A DNA stretch of 47,005 nt from Xanthobacter autotrophicus (GCF_030015065.1 NZ_JAIVFN010000022.1:1-47005); one strand, 5' to 3'; shown: positions 20,382 through 28,601, numbered from the stretch's first letter. Numbers and translations are program-made. Notes: generated by a model from the sequence alone, not told the origin.

Positions 20382-21262
20382 AAGCCGGTGAGCACCACGC
20401 CGTTCTCCTGCGGCGCGTTGCGGGCGAAGACGGTGGACACGAAGGCGAGCCCCAGCGCCATGGCCGCGCTCAGGTCGTAGGCCGCGCCGAGCTGAAGCTT
20501 GTAATATTCATACGAGGTGCCGAAATACGGCCCCTCCCCGGCGCCTTCCGAAACCACGTTGAAGGACTGGAAGAGAAGCTGCCAGCGCTCCGCCACGCGC
20601 ACGCCCAGGGTCAGGTCGAGATGAAACTCGTCGGGCGGGTCGCCGAAGCGCAGGCGCTGCGCCGCCTCCACATCAAGGAAGGCGGCCTTGCCGAAGAACG
20701 GGAACGACCAGCCGGCAAGCAGCCTGAGGTCGAGCTCGGCATCCTCGTAACCCACCGCCGCAGCGCTCCGGGAATTGCCGGTGCCGGGCAGGCGGCCGAC
20801 CACCTGCGCGGAGACCACCGTGTCGTTCTCGTTGTAGAGCCGCACCCGCGCGCCAAGGTCCGTATAGCCCGGACCGGCATAGGACGAGGGGAACGGGTCA
20901 CCCAGGTCCACGGCGAGGAATTGCGGGGCCGCGATCAGGGTCAGCCAGTCGGACACGCCGTACTCGAAGGCGAGGGTCACCTCCACCTTGTCGTAGGGCC
21001 GGCTGTCGTAGAGATCGGAGGACGGGCCGAACTCGGAACCGGAATGGACGGCGCTGCCCTGGAGGATGACCTGCCCGCGTCCCTCCTCCTGCGTCCAGGC
21101 TCCCGCCTCCGCGGCGCGCGGCGCGACGGGCAGAATTGCAAGGTGCGCCGCAGCAACGATCAGCGCGCGTGAAGCCGCGACGCCCCATGGCGCCCGGCGC
21201 CCGCAATGCCCCGCGGCACAAGGCTGTCCTTCGCTCCGGCCGCGCCCCACCGCCGTTTCCAT
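20369..21262 (-). CDS. Outer-membrane beta-barrel protein
   Basis: The 297-residue protein has an N-terminal export segment (ALIVAAAHLAILPVAPRAAEAG) followed by GAWTQEEGRGQVILQGS. It then shows alternating aromatic beta strands to the end: FEYGVSDWLTLIAAPQFLAVDL, YTDLGARVRLYN, AELDLRLLAGWSFPFF, YKLQLGAAYDLS. The last residues are FYRF, and a terminal phenylalanine is the usual outer-membrane barrel sorting signal. It resembles uncharacterised barrels annotated as transporter or phenol-degradation MetA-like proteins. The ATG at 21262 is chosen because it places a signal peptide near the start. The ligand is unknown. Confidence 0.75.
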   Translation of the reverse strand: METAVGRGRSEGQPCAAGHCGRRAPWGVAASRALIVAAAHLAILPVAPRAAEAGAWTQEEGRGQVILQGSAVHSGSEFGPSSDLYDSRPYDKVEVTLAFEYGVSDWLTLIAAPQFLAVDLGDPFPSSYAGPGYTDLGARVRLYNENDTVVSAQVVGRLPGTGNSRSAAAVGYEDAELDLRLLAGWSFPFFGKAAFLDVEAAQRLRFGDPPDEFHLDLTLGVRVAERWQLLFQSFNVVSEGAGEGPYFGTSYEYYKLQLGAAYDLSAAMALGLAFVSTVFARNAPQENGVVLTGFYRF

Positions 21263-21456
21263 GAAACCGTCGCCCCCACCAGATGCAATTATATGCAGGT
21301 GCGAAGGCAGGTCACCACCTGACGTAAAGTGACCTTGCGTAAATTTCATCCCGGCTTGTCTTGCCGCCCCTTCGCGAACCCACCATATTGACGCCGGATG
21401 CGAAGGGATGGCCTCGGCTACCGGCGCATCACTCGATTTCTCAAAGGGGAACGACG

Positions 21457-22245
21457 ATGTCCGATTATGATCGCAACGTCGCCGGGCGTTTCAACCCGTC
21501 GGTGGCACGCTCGCAGGCCGCGATCGACCAGGGCCTCCGCGCGTACATGCTCAGCGTCTACAACTACATGGCGCTGGGCCTCGCCATTACGGGTGCGGCG
21601 GCGCTCGGCATTTACCTGCTGTCGGTGACCACCGATCCGAGCCAGGCGGCCGGTCGCGTGGCAGGCGGCATCATGCTGACGCAGTTCGGCTACGCGCTGT
21701 TCGTGAGCCCGCTCAAGTGGGTGGTGATGCTCGCCCCGCTGGCCGCGGTGTTTTTCCTGAGCTTCCGCATCGAGCGCATGAGCGTCTCGGCAGCGCAGAT
21801 CACCTTCTGGGTGTATGCGGCGCTGGTGGGCGTATCGCTCTCCACGATCTTCCTCGTGTATACTCACGAGAGCATCGTGCGGGTGTTCTTCATCACCGCG
21901 GCTTCCTTCGGCGCGCTGAGCCTCTACGGCTACACCACGCAGAAGGACCTGAGCGGCATGGGCTCCTTCCTGATGATGGGCCTGTTCGGCATCATCATCG
22001 CCTCGCTGGTGAACATCTTCCTCGGCTCGACGATGCTGCAGTTCATCGTCTCCGTAGTGGGCGTGCTGGTGTTCGCGGGCCTCACCGCCTACGACACCCA
22101 GCGCATCAAGGAGATGTACTTTGCCGGCGACGACGTGGCCGTCGCGGGGAAGAAGGCCATCATGGGCGCCCTCGCGCTCTACCTGGACTTCATCAACCTG
22201 TTCATGATGCTGCTCCAGCTGTTTGGCAACCGCGGCAACGACTGA
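21457..22245 (+). CDS. Bax inhibitor-1/YccA family membrane protein
   Basis: A 262-residue inner-membrane protein with seven predicted helices and the UPF0005/BI-1 pattern. It begins MSDYDRNVAGRFNPSVARSQ, typical of Rhizobiales members, has helices such as YMLSVYNYMALGLAITGAAA and VVMLAPLAAVFFLSF, and ends with LTAYDTQRIKEMY and ALALYLDFINLFMMLLQLFG. Family members affect calcium leak and interact with FtsH in E. coli (YccA). AAAGGGG eight bases before the ATG fixes the start. A strong terminator follows, so it is a single-gene unit. Confidence 0.93.
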   Translation: MSDYDRNVAGRFNPSVARSQAAIDQGLRAYMLSVYNYMALGLAITGAAALGIYLLSVTTDPSQAAGRVAGGIMLTQFGYALFVSPLKWVVMLAPLAAVFFLSFRIERMSVSAAQITFWVYAALVGVSLSTIFLVYTHESIVRVFFITAASFGALSLYGYTTQKDLSGMGSFLMMGLFGIIIASLVNIFLGSTMLQFIVSVVGVLVFAGLTAYDTQRIKEMYFAGDDVAVAGKKAIMGALALYLDFINLFMMLLQLFGNRGND

Positions 22246-22281
22246 CGCCAAAAGCCTCACGGGCTTGAGGATCATCCTTTC

Positions 22282-22314
22282 AGGGCCCCGGCATTTGCCG
22301 GGGCCTTTTCTTTT
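22282..22314 (+). terminator. Rho-independent terminator after the BI-1 gene
   Basis: A 9-bp GC-rich stem (GGCCCCGGC / GCCGGGGCC, 22284-22305) with a 4-base loop is followed by TTTTCTTTT. This is a textbook intrinsic terminator, 36 bases after the stop codon. Confidence 0.93.
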
Positions 22315-22379
22315 GGGCTCCCCCGCCCCACGCCTGCCGCGGCTCGCTCCGAAAGGGCCCTAGGCATCCGCCTTGATAG

Positions 22380-22391
22380 ATGATATATCAT
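22380..22391. promoter_or_regulatory. Putative operator upstream of the transketolase genes
   Basis: A perfect 12-base palindrome, ATGATATATCAT, lies in an AT-rich patch 80-91 bases before the transketolase start, and TTTTATTAA follows it. Such short AT-rich palindromes often bind GntR-type or similar dimeric regulators and may overlap the promoter. No regulator gene is nearby. Confidence 0.5.
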
Positions 22392-22470
22392 ATTTTATTA
22401 AACGACGGAGCCGCAGCGCCACCCGGCCGGCAACCTGCCGGCCCGGGGAGCGCCCAGACAGAGAGCCTTC

Positions 22471-23364
22471 ATGAGCGTAAGCGAACGCACCCTGGCCCCC
22501 GACACGCGGCGGGCCTCCAATTTCCGCCCGACGGCGGAAACCCTTGCCATGCTCCGCGAGAAGGCGCGCTTCGTGCGGCTGGAGACCATCCGGCTGATCG
22601 AGGTGGCGAAGGTCGGCCACTACAGCTCGGTGTTCTCCGCCGCCGAGATCTTCGCCGCGCTCTATTACGACGTCATGGACATCACCAAGGGCGCGCCGCG
22701 CCGGCCCGACCGCGACCGCTTCCTGATGGGCAAGGGCCATGCCGCCGTGGGCCTGTTCCCCATCCTCGCCGAGCTCGGCTACATCGACCGCGAGACGCTG
22801 GACAACTACACCCGCCTCGGCAACCCGCTGGGCGACCACCCGGACATGCGCAAGGTGCCGGGCATCGACTTCTCCTCCGGCTCCATCGGCCACGCGCTCT
22901 CTGCCGGCCTCGGCATGGCCTTGGGCGGGCGGATGCAGGGCCGCGCCTTCAACGTCTTCGTCATGCTCGGCGACGGCGAGATGCAGGAGGGCCAAGTGTG
23001 GGAGGCGGCCATCTCGGCGGCCCACCACAAGGCCTCGAACCTCGTCGCCATCGTCGACCGCAACGGCTTCCAGCTCGATGGCGCGGTGGACGACGTGATG
23101 GGCATCGAGCCCCTGGACGAGAAATGGCGCGCCTTCGGCTGGGATGTCCATACCGTGGACGGCCACGACCTCGACGCCCTCACCACCCTGCTGCGGCAGG
23201 TGAAGGCGGACGAGGCGCGCACCAGGCCCTGTTGCATCATCGCCCGCACCCTGAAGGGCAAGGGCGTCTCCTACATGGAGACCGAGCCCGGCTGGCACCT
23301 CGGCTATCTCGATCCCTCGGACGCCGCCCGCGCCGTCGAGGAAATCATGACCCGCACCATCTGA
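22471..23364 (+). CDS. Transketolase N-terminal subunit (TPP-binding)
   Basis: The first half of a split transketolase has 297 residues, about the size of the N-terminal TPP domain. Key pieces are KVGHYSSVFSAAEIFAALYY, MGKGHAAVGLFPILAE, SSGSIGHALSAGLGMALGGR and the TPP/magnesium motif GDGEMQEGQVWEAA, with the closing asparagine in IVDRNGF. It joins with the downstream subunit to transfer a two-carbon ketol unit. Split transketolases occur in pentose phosphate metabolism, apulose-4-phosphate cleavage (apiose use) and sulfosugar pathways; none can be singled out here. It starts an operon-like set with the next two genes. Confidence 0.9.
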   Translation: MSVSERTLAPDTRRASNFRPTAETLAMLREKARFVRLETIRLIEVAKVGHYSSVFSAAEIFAALYYDVMDITKGAPRRPDRDRFLMGKGHAAVGLFPILAELGYIDRETLDNYTRLGNPLGDHPDMRKVPGIDFSSGSIGHALSAGLGMALGGRMQGRAFNVFVMLGDGEMQEGQVWEAAISAAHHKASNLVAIVDRNGFQLDGAVDDVMGIEPLDEKWRAFGWDVHTVDGHDLDALTTLLRQVKADEARTRPCCIIARTLKGKGVSYMETEPGWHLGYLDPSDAARAVEEIMTRTI

Positions 23365-23382
23365 GCCGAGGACACGCCCTCC

Positions 23383-24387
23383 ATGACCCGTCCAGCCAAC
23401 CGGCCCCTTTCGCCCAATTCCTGGCAATACCGCGAGTTGAACGCCAAGACCCCCGGCCTCAGCCATCTCTCCGACGCCCTGATCTCCCTCGCGGAGGCGG
23501 GCGAGCCGGTGGTCGCGGGCTCCGCCGACCTGCAATATTCCAACGGCCTCAACACGTTCGCGGCGCGTTATCCGGATCGCTACATCCAGTTCGGCATTTC
23601 CGAGCAGAACATGGTGACGGCCGCCGCCGGCCTCGCCACCACCGGGCTCAAGCCCTATGTGGCGACCTTCGCCTCCTTCCTCGGGCTGCTGTGCTGCGAG
23701 CAGATCCGCATGGACGTGGCCTATTGCGCCCAGCCGGTGCGGCTCATCGGCCATCACACCGGCATCTCGCTGGGCTTCTACGGCACCTCCCACCACGCCA
23801 CGGAAGACATCGCCACCATGCGGGCCATCGCCGACCTCACCGTGGTCTCGCCGGCTGACGGTCCCCAGCTCGCTGCCGCCATCAAGGCGTCGGCGGACTA
23901 TCCCGAGCCCATCTATTTCCGCATCGGCCGGGGCCGCGAGCCGGACGTGTACCCCCTCGACACCCCCTTCACCTTCGGCAAGGCCATCGAGCACCTGGTG
24001 GGTGAGGAGATCACGATCATCGCCTGCGGCATGACCGTGCATCCGGCGCTGGAAGCGGCGCGGACGCTGAATGCGCAGGGCCACAGCGTGGGCGTCATCG
24101 ACATGCCCACCATCAAGCCCCTCGACCGGGCCGCCATCCTCGCCGCCGCGGCACGCTCGAAGGTGCTGATGAGCGTGGAGGAGCACAATGTGCTGGGCGG
24201 ACTGGGCAGCGCCATCGCCGAGGTGTTGACTGACGAGGGCGCGGGCGTGCGCCTGGTGCGCCACGGCATCCACGACGAATACAGCCTGATCGCGCCGCCC
24301 ACCCACCTCTATGCCCATTACCGCCTCGACGCGGCGGGCATCGCCGAGGTGGCGCGGGGTGCCATGGGTCTGCGCAAGGCGGCCTGA
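23383..24387 (+). CDS. Transketolase C-terminal subunit
   Basis: The second half of the split transketolase has 334 residues. It holds the pyrimidine-binding domain, with the catalytic glutamate in RYIQFGISEQNMVTAAAGLA, the histidine-rich HHTGISLGFYGTSHHATEDI segment and the C-terminal domain from about residue 195 (EEITIIACGMTVHPALEAA, SVEEHNVLGGLGSAIAE). Separate N and C genes in tandem give the same dimer as fused enzymes. The gap from the previous stop is 18 bases, so the two are certainly cotranscribed. Confidence 0.9.
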   Translation: MTRPANRPLSPNSWQYRELNAKTPGLSHLSDALISLAEAGEPVVAGSADLQYSNGLNTFAARYPDRYIQFGISEQNMVTAAAGLATTGLKPYVATFASFLGLLCCEQIRMDVAYCAQPVRLIGHHTGISLGFYGTSHHATEDIATMRAIADLTVVSPADGPQLAAAIKASADYPEPIYFRIGRGREPDVYPLDTPFTFGKAIEHLVGEEITIIACGMTVHPALEAARTLNAQGHSVGVIDMPTIKPLDRAAILAAAARSKVLMSVEEHNVLGGLGSAIAEVLTDEGAGVRLVRHGIHDEYSLIAPPTHLYAHYRLDAAGIAEVARGAMGLRKAA

Positions 24388-24410
24388 TCACGGCTCTTAG
24401 CTCAGAACAG

Positions 24411-24438
24411 CGCCCCCGTGGCACGGGCCGTGGGGGCG
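24411..24438 (+). terminator. Stem-loop between transketolase and cupin genes
   Basis: The segment CGCCCCC...GGGGGCG forms a 7-bp GC stem with an inner 3-bp stem and a small internal loop, 24 bases after the transketolase stop and shortly before the cupin ribosome binding site. It has no U-tail, so readthrough with partial attenuation is likely. Confidence 0.35.
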
Positions 24439-24456
24439 ATCACGGGAGGATCAAGA

Positions 24457-24999
24457 ATGACCACCGCTGAACAGCGTGCCCCCGCACCCGTCGACGAGCG
24501 CTGGCAGCCCTATCGCAAGCCCCAGCCCGCCGAAGCCGTCCCCGAGCTGGTGGTGGCCCCGGCGGTGCCCGAAGACGAGCGGCTGTGGGTGCCCATCGAG
24601 GAGAATGTGTGGTTCCGCCCGCTGCTGCTCTCCGCGTCGTCCGGCTACTGGATGAGCGTGCTGCGGGTGCGGCGCGCCGGGGTGCTCTCGCGCCACCGCC
24701 ATCCGCAGCCGGTGCACGGCTACGTCATCAAGGGCTCCTGGCGCTATCTGGAGCACGACTGGGTGGCGAGCGAGGGCGGCTATGTCTACGAGGCGCCCGG
24801 GGAGACCCACACGCTGGTGGTGGACCCGCACGTGGACGAGATGATCACCCTGTTCCAGGTGAACGGAACCATGATCTATGTGGACCCGGACGGGGCGGTC
24901 ACCGGCTTCGACGATGTCTTCACCCGCATCGACAAATGCCGCGCCCACTATACGGCCGCGGGCCTCGGCGAAGGCTTCATCGACCAGTTCATCCGGTGA
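24457..24999 (+). CDS. Cupin resembling 2,4'-dihydroxyacetophenone dioxygenase
   Basis: A 180-residue single-domain cupin. The metal-binding motif is visible: HRHPQPVHG, then YLEHDW, then GETHTLVV. The sequence type (VPIEENVWFRPLLLSASSGYW at the start, FQVNGTMIYVDPDGAVTGFDD near the end) matches the family named for 2,4'-dihydroxyacetophenone dioxygenase, which cleaves a hydroxyketone between the carbonyl and hydroxymethyl carbons. Most relatives are unproven and could be isomerases instead. A strong ribosome binding site (GGGAGG) precedes the ATG. It is the third gene of the transketolase set. Confidence 0.78.
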   Translation: MTTAEQRAPAPVDERWQPYRKPQPAEAVPELVVAPAVPEDERLWVPIEENVWFRPLLLSASSGYWMSVLRVRRAGVLSRHRHPQPVHGYVIKGSWRYLEHDWVASEGGYVYEAPGETHTLVVDPHVDEMITLFQVNGTMIYVDPDGAVTGFDDVFTRIDKCRAHYTAAGLGEGFIDQFIR

Positions 25000-25049
25000 T
25001 GAGGCTGCGGGCCGGCAGGGGGCCGGCCCGGCTCGCTCCGGAGGCAGGA

Positions 25050-25802
25050 TCAGCCCCGGCCGATGAGGGGCATCTTGGTGGCCATGATGGTCATGAACTG
25101 CACGTTGGCATCCAGCGGCAGGCTCGCCATGTAGACCACCGCGCTCGCCACATGGGCCACGTCCATCACCGGCTCCACCTTGATGGAGAGGTCCGCCTGC
25201 GGCACGCCGGCCTTCATCTTCTGCGCCATGGGGGTATCGGCATTGCCGATGTCGATCTGACCGCAGGCGATGTCGTAGGCGCGCCCGTCCAGCGACGTGG
25301 ACTTGGTGAGCCCGGTCATGGCGTGCTTGGTCGCCGTATAGGGGGCCGAATAGGGCCGCGGCGAGGTGGCCGAGATGGAGCCGTTGTTGATGATGCGCCC
25401 GCCGCGCGGCTCCTGCGCCTTCATCACGCGGAACGCTTCCTGGGTGCACAGGAACGGGCCGGTCAGGTTGGTGTCCACCACCTGCTTCCACTGGGCGAAG
25501 GTGAGGTCCTCCATGGGCACGGCGGGCGCGCCGGTGCCGGCATTGTTGAAGAGGACATCGACCCGGCCGAACTTCTGCACCGTGGCGGAGAACAAGGCGC
25601 GGACCGAATCCGGATCGGTCACGTCGGTGGGCACGCACAGCGCGTCGGCGCCGATCTCCGCGGCGGTCTCCTGAAGGGCTTCGAGGCGCCGGCCCGCCAG
25701 AGCCACGCCGTAACCCGCCTTGGCCAGCGCCACCGCCACGGCGCGCCCGACGCCCGACCCCGCGCCGGTCACGATGGCGATCTTCTTCCCCGTCCTGCTC
25801 AT
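25050..25802 (-). CDS. SDR family NAD(P)-dependent dehydrogenase
   Basis: A classical short-chain dehydrogenase of 250 residues. It has the cofactor motif TGAGSGVG (12-19), NNAG (86-89), and the catalytic set of a serine near 142-144, Tyr155 and Lys159 (YTATK). It oxidises an alcohol or reduces a ketone; the substrate is probably a sugar-derived or hydroxyketone compound given its neighbours. GGGAGG before the ATG marks the start. It faces the cupin gene tail to tail, and an AT-rich motif shared with the tct operon lies 70-80 bases upstream. Confidence 0.88.
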   Translation of the reverse strand: MSRTGKKIAIVTGAGSGVGRAVAVALAKAGYGVALAGRRLEALQETAAEIGADALCVPTDVTDPDSVRALFSATVQKFGRVDVLFNNAGTGAPAVPMEDLTFAQWKQVVDTNLTGPFLCTQEAFRVMKAQEPRGGRIINNGSISATSPRPYSAPYTATKHAMTGLTKSTSLDGRAYDIACGQIDIGNADTPMAQKMKAGVPQADLSIKVEPVMDVAHVASAVVYMASLPLDANVQFMTIMATKMPLIGRG

Positions 25803-25871
25803 GGCCGTTCCTCCCAAGTCCCCTGCCACGTCTTGCCCCGCGTCTTGTCGCACGGGACCTGGGCGGTTTTA

Positions 25872-25882
25872 AATCGTTTTGA
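25872..25882 (-). promoter_or_regulatory. Putative operator of the SDR gene
   Basis: On the minus strand this reads TCAAAACGATT, identical to 15799-15809 upstream of tctC. Extended by a base it gives AAAACGATTT, a near-symmetric LacI-type core. It lies 70-80 bases upstream of the SDR start. Confidence 0.45.
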
Positions 25883-25927
25883 ATACCCCCGACAACCAGC
25901 TGGCGGCTTTTTTCACGTGCCGGAACG

Positions 25928-27040
25928 TCAGTCCGGAGCGCGGGCGGCCAAGGCGTCGAAATCGATATAGTGGCCGGCGCGGTCGCGCTTGGAGGCAAGG
26001 TAGCGCACATTCTCGGCGGTGGGGCGGCCCAGCACCCGCTGGTCGGAGACCACGTCGAGCCCCGCCGCCTTCAGCGCCGCGATCTTCTGCGGATTGTTGG
26101 TGAAGACGCGCACCGCCTTCACCCCCAGCTGGCGCAGCATCTCGGCGGCGAAGTCGAAGCGCCGCTGGTCGAGGTCGAAGCCCAGCGCGGCGTCGGCGTC
26201 GTAGGTGTCGTAGCCCTGGGCCTGCAGGGCATAGGCCCGCATCTTGTTGGAGATGCCGTTGCCGCGCCCCTCCTGGTCCAGATAGAGCAGGATGCCGCCC
26301 TCGCCCTCCGCCATGCGGTGAACCGTGTCGCGCAGCTGGTCGCCGCAATCGCACTTCAGCGAGCCGAACAGGTCGCCGGTGAGGCAGGCCGAGTGCAGCC
26401 GCACCGCCACCGGCGCGGCAAGGTCCGGACGGCCCACCACGATGGCCACCTGGTCGCGCAGACCCTCGCCGCCGCGAAAGACCACGAACTCCGTCTCCGG
26501 CGCGCCTTCCAGCGGCACCGGCGCGCGGCCGACGATGGCGAGCCGCGCCACCTGGGCGGCGCGATAGGCCATCACGTCCGCCGCGTCCACGACGAGGAGG
26601 CCGGGCCCCGCTTCGGCCGGCACCGCGGACACCACGGCGGCGGGCAGGACCAGGGCAAGGCCGAGAAGCTCAAGGGCGGCGAGATCGGCGGAGCCGGCCG
26701 GCGCCACCGGCGCATCCACCCGCGCATCGGGACGCAGCGCAAGGGCGGCGACGCGCTCCGCGTCGAGCGACGGCAGGGCCACGGTACCGGACTGCGCGCG
26801 GGGGGCACCCATCTTCAGAAGGCGCGGCGCCGGCAGAACGAGACGGGCGTCGGATGCGCCCGCCGCAGCGAGGGCGGTGGCCGCGCCGGCATCGAAGGCC
26901 TCGGCGCCGATGACCAGCGCGGTCGCGCCCTCCGCGGCGATGCGCACGGCACGCCCGGCGCGCACTTCGCAAAGCGCCCGCTCCACCGCCAGTTCCCCGG
27001 CACCCCGACCAAGGCCGAGGCCGTCAACCACCGAAGTCAT
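25928..27040 (-). CDS. ribA: GTP cyclohydrolase II with degenerate N-terminal domain
   Basis: This enzyme opens GTP to 2,5-diamino-6-ribosylamino-pyrimidinone phosphate, the first step of riboflavin synthesis. The C-terminal half (about 185-355) has the zinc ligands Cys219, Cys230 and Cys232 (CLTGDLFGSLKCDC), the catalytic region LYLDQEGRGNGISNK and the GTP-binding YDTYDAD motif. The N-terminal half (1-170) corresponds to the position of a DHBP synthase (RibB) domain but lacks its acidic active-site loop and is rich in alanine and valine, so it looks non-catalytic. This two-part form is seen in Rhizobiales. It is divergent from the RibD-like gene. Confidence 0.9.
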   Translation of the reverse strand: MTSVVDGLGLGRGAGELAVERALCEVRAGRAVRIAAEGATALVIGAEAFDAGAATALAAAGASDARLVLPAPRLLKMGAPRAQSGTVALPSLDAERVAALALRPDARVDAPVAPAGSADLAALELLGLALVLPAAVVSAVPAEAGPGLLVVDAADVMAYRAAQVARLAIVGRAPVPLEGAPETEFVVFRGGEGLRDQVAIVVGRPDLAAPVAVRLHSACLTGDLFGSLKCDCGDQLRDTVHRMAEGEGGILLYLDQEGRGNGISNKMRAYALQAQGYDTYDADAALGFDLDQRRFDFAAEMLRQLGVKAVRVFTNNPQKIAALKAAGLDVVSDQRVLGRPTAENVRYLASKRDRAGHYIDFDALAARAPD

Positions 27041-27172
27041 GAAGCCCCCCTTGCGGACAGAGGCGGCGCCGCCATGCGCCTAAAAAGATCCATGGATGCA
27101 GCAGGGGCGTAACAAACGCGGGCGTATAGCGTTCCTGCTCACATGCTCCATCTCTACGGCGGGCGAGGACCG

Positions 27173-28084
27173 ATGGATGACAGGACCCCGCGGCGGCCGC
27201 CGCACCACGCGACGGTATCGCCTGAAGTGGCGACGGCCCGTCCGATCCACAAGGGCGAAGGCCCCTTCGTGGTCGCCCAGCTCGGCCAGTCGCTGGACGG
27301 GCGGATCGCGACGCCATCGGGAGAGTCCAAATATATCAACGGCCCGCACGCCCTCGACCACCTGCACGCCTTGCGCGCCGGCGTGGACGCGGTGGTGGTG
27401 GGGGTGGGCACGGTGTGTGCCGACGATCCGCTGCTCACCGTCCGCCGCGTCGCGGGGCGAAGCCCGGCGCGGGTGGTCATCGACCCGTCCGGCCGCGCCG
27501 ATCCCGCCGCCCGCTGCTTCATGGCCGACGGCGCCCGCCGCATCGTCCTGCGCCGCGCCGGGATCACCGCCCCGGTCGCCGCGGGGGTGGAGGTGATCGC
27601 CTTCGCGGATGCCGGCACCTTCGATCCTGCGGCGATTCTCGAAGCCCTGGCGGCCCATGGCCTGACCCGCATCCTGGTGGAAGGCGGCGCGCGCACGCTC
27701 TCGGCCTTCATGGAGTCCGGATGCCTTGATGCGCTTCACGTTTTCGTGTCTCCGGTCATCCTTGGCGCCGGCCGCATCGGCCTGACGCGCAAGGCATGCG
27801 ACACTTTGGCAGACGCCCTGCGGCCGGCCGCGCGGGCGCATGTATTTCCGGACGGCGACGTGCTGTTCGCGTGCGACTTCGCCCGAGCCGCGGGCCACGC
27901 TGGCGACCTCGACCGTCCGCAACACGCCGGGAGGGAGGCCCAAGCCCATGACGCCAGAGCCCATGACACCCAACCCCATGACACCCAACCCGACCGCGCC
28001 CAACCCGACCGCGCCCAACCCGACGACGGTCGGCCCGGAGGCGTCCGCGTCCATCGTGCCCGCCGCCTACGTGCGGCCGGCTAG
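27173..28084 (+). CDS. RibD C-terminal (dihydrofolate-reductase fold) reductase
   Basis: A NADPH-dependent reductase domain of the RibD-C type, about residues 30-245: VVAQLGQSLDGRIATPSGES, then GVDAVVVGVGTVCADDPLLT, then ILVEGGARTLSAFMESGCLD. In riboflavin synthesis this fold reduces the ribosyl side chain; the deaminase half of RibD is absent, so the substrate is uncertain. It is divergent from ribA, which supports a flavin role. ATG 27173 is preferred over 27143 because GGCGAGG precedes it. The last roughly 45 residues (HDTQPHDTQPDRAQ and on) are encoded by DNA that is also the start of the next gene. Confidence 0.82.
   Translation: MDDRTPRRPPHHATVSPEVATARPIHKGEGPFVVAQLGQSLDGRIATPSGESKYINGPHALDHLHALRAGVDAVVVGVGTVCADDPLLTVRRVAGRSPARVVIDPSGRADPAARCFMADGARRIVLRRAGITAPVAAGVEVIAFADAGTFDPAAILEALAAHGLTRILVEGGARTLSAFMESGCLDALHVFVSPVILGAGRIGLTRKACDTLADALRPAARAHVFPDGDVLFACDFARAAGHAGDLDRPQHAGREAQAHDARAHDTQPHDTQPDRAQPDRAQPDDGRPGGVRVHRARRLRAAG
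27945..28019 (+). repeat. Five tandem 15-bp repeats across two reading frames
   Basis: Five 15-base units follow one another, of the forms CCCATGACACCCAAC (second and third) and CCGACCGCGCCCAAC (fourth and fifth); the first is a variant. They encode repeated pentapeptides in two frames at once: the tail of the RibD-like protein (HDTQP, DRAQP) and the N-terminus of cytochrome b561 (MTPNP, TAPNP). Fifteen-base units keep both frames if the copy number changes. Confidence 0.9.
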
Positions 28085-28601
28085 GTGGCTCCACTGGATC
28101 ATGGCCGTGCTGGTCCTGTCCGTGATCCCGGCCGGCTTCACCATGATGAACCTGCCGTCCGGGCCGGCGCAGGACCGGTTCTTCGACATTCACCGGTCGA
28201 TCGGCTTCACCATCCTGTGCCTCGCGGTGCTGCGGGTGGTGGTGCGCATCCTCAATCCGCCCCCGCCCCGCCCCGCCAACCTGCCGTTCGCGCTCTGGCT
28301 CGGGGCCGAGGTGATACATTACGCCCTCTACACGCTGCTGCTGGTGATGCCGGTGCTGGGCTGGCTTGCTTCCAACGCCTTCGGCTCGGCGGTGCGCGTC
28401 TATGGCCTGTTCACCCTGCCCATGCTCGTGGGCAAGGACGACGCCCTCGCCGACCTGTTCGGCGTGACGCACCAGCGGCTCTGCTACCTGATGATCATGC
28501 TGCTGGTCCTGCACATCGGCGGTGGCCTCTGGCACGGCATCATCCGGCGCGACGGGGTGCTCTCGCGCATGCTGCCCCATCTCTCGCGCCCACGGGCGTG
28601 A
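27948..28601 (+). CDS. Cytochrome b561 family membrane protein
   Basis: A 217-residue diheme-type membrane cytochrome. After a repetitive proline-rich N-terminus (about 1-30) come four helices with histidines in the right places: RPARWLHWIMAVLVLSVIPAGF, FDIHRSIGFTILCLAVLRVVVR, VIHYALYTLLLVMPVLGWLAS and QRLCYLMIMLLVLHIGGGLWHGI. Family members move electrons from the quinone pool to periplasmic partners; the partner is unknown. The start ATG has an unusually strong binding site (GGGAGGGAGG) inside the upstream gene, so the two frames overlap by 137 bases. Confidence 0.85.
   Translation: MTPEPMTPNPMTPNPTAPNPTAPNPTTVGPEASASIVPAAYVRPARWLHWIMAVLVLSVIPAGFTMMNLPSGPAQDRFFDIHRSIGFTILCLAVLRVVVRILNPPPPRPANLPFALWLGAEVIHYALYTLLLVMPVLGWLASNAFGSAVRVYGLFTLPMLVGKDDALADLFGVTHQRLCYLMIMLLVLHIGGGLWHGIIRRDGVLSRMLPHLSRPRA

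Noticed and set aside
24549-26010. Long minus-strand frame across the cupin gene joined to the SDR region
   Set aside because: It is a shadow frame of the real genes. The SDR motifs are in another frame and the cupin motifs are on the plus strand.
27945-28019. CRISPR-like array
   Set aside because: The repeats are 15 bases with no spacers and lie within coding sequence; this is a simple tandem repeat.
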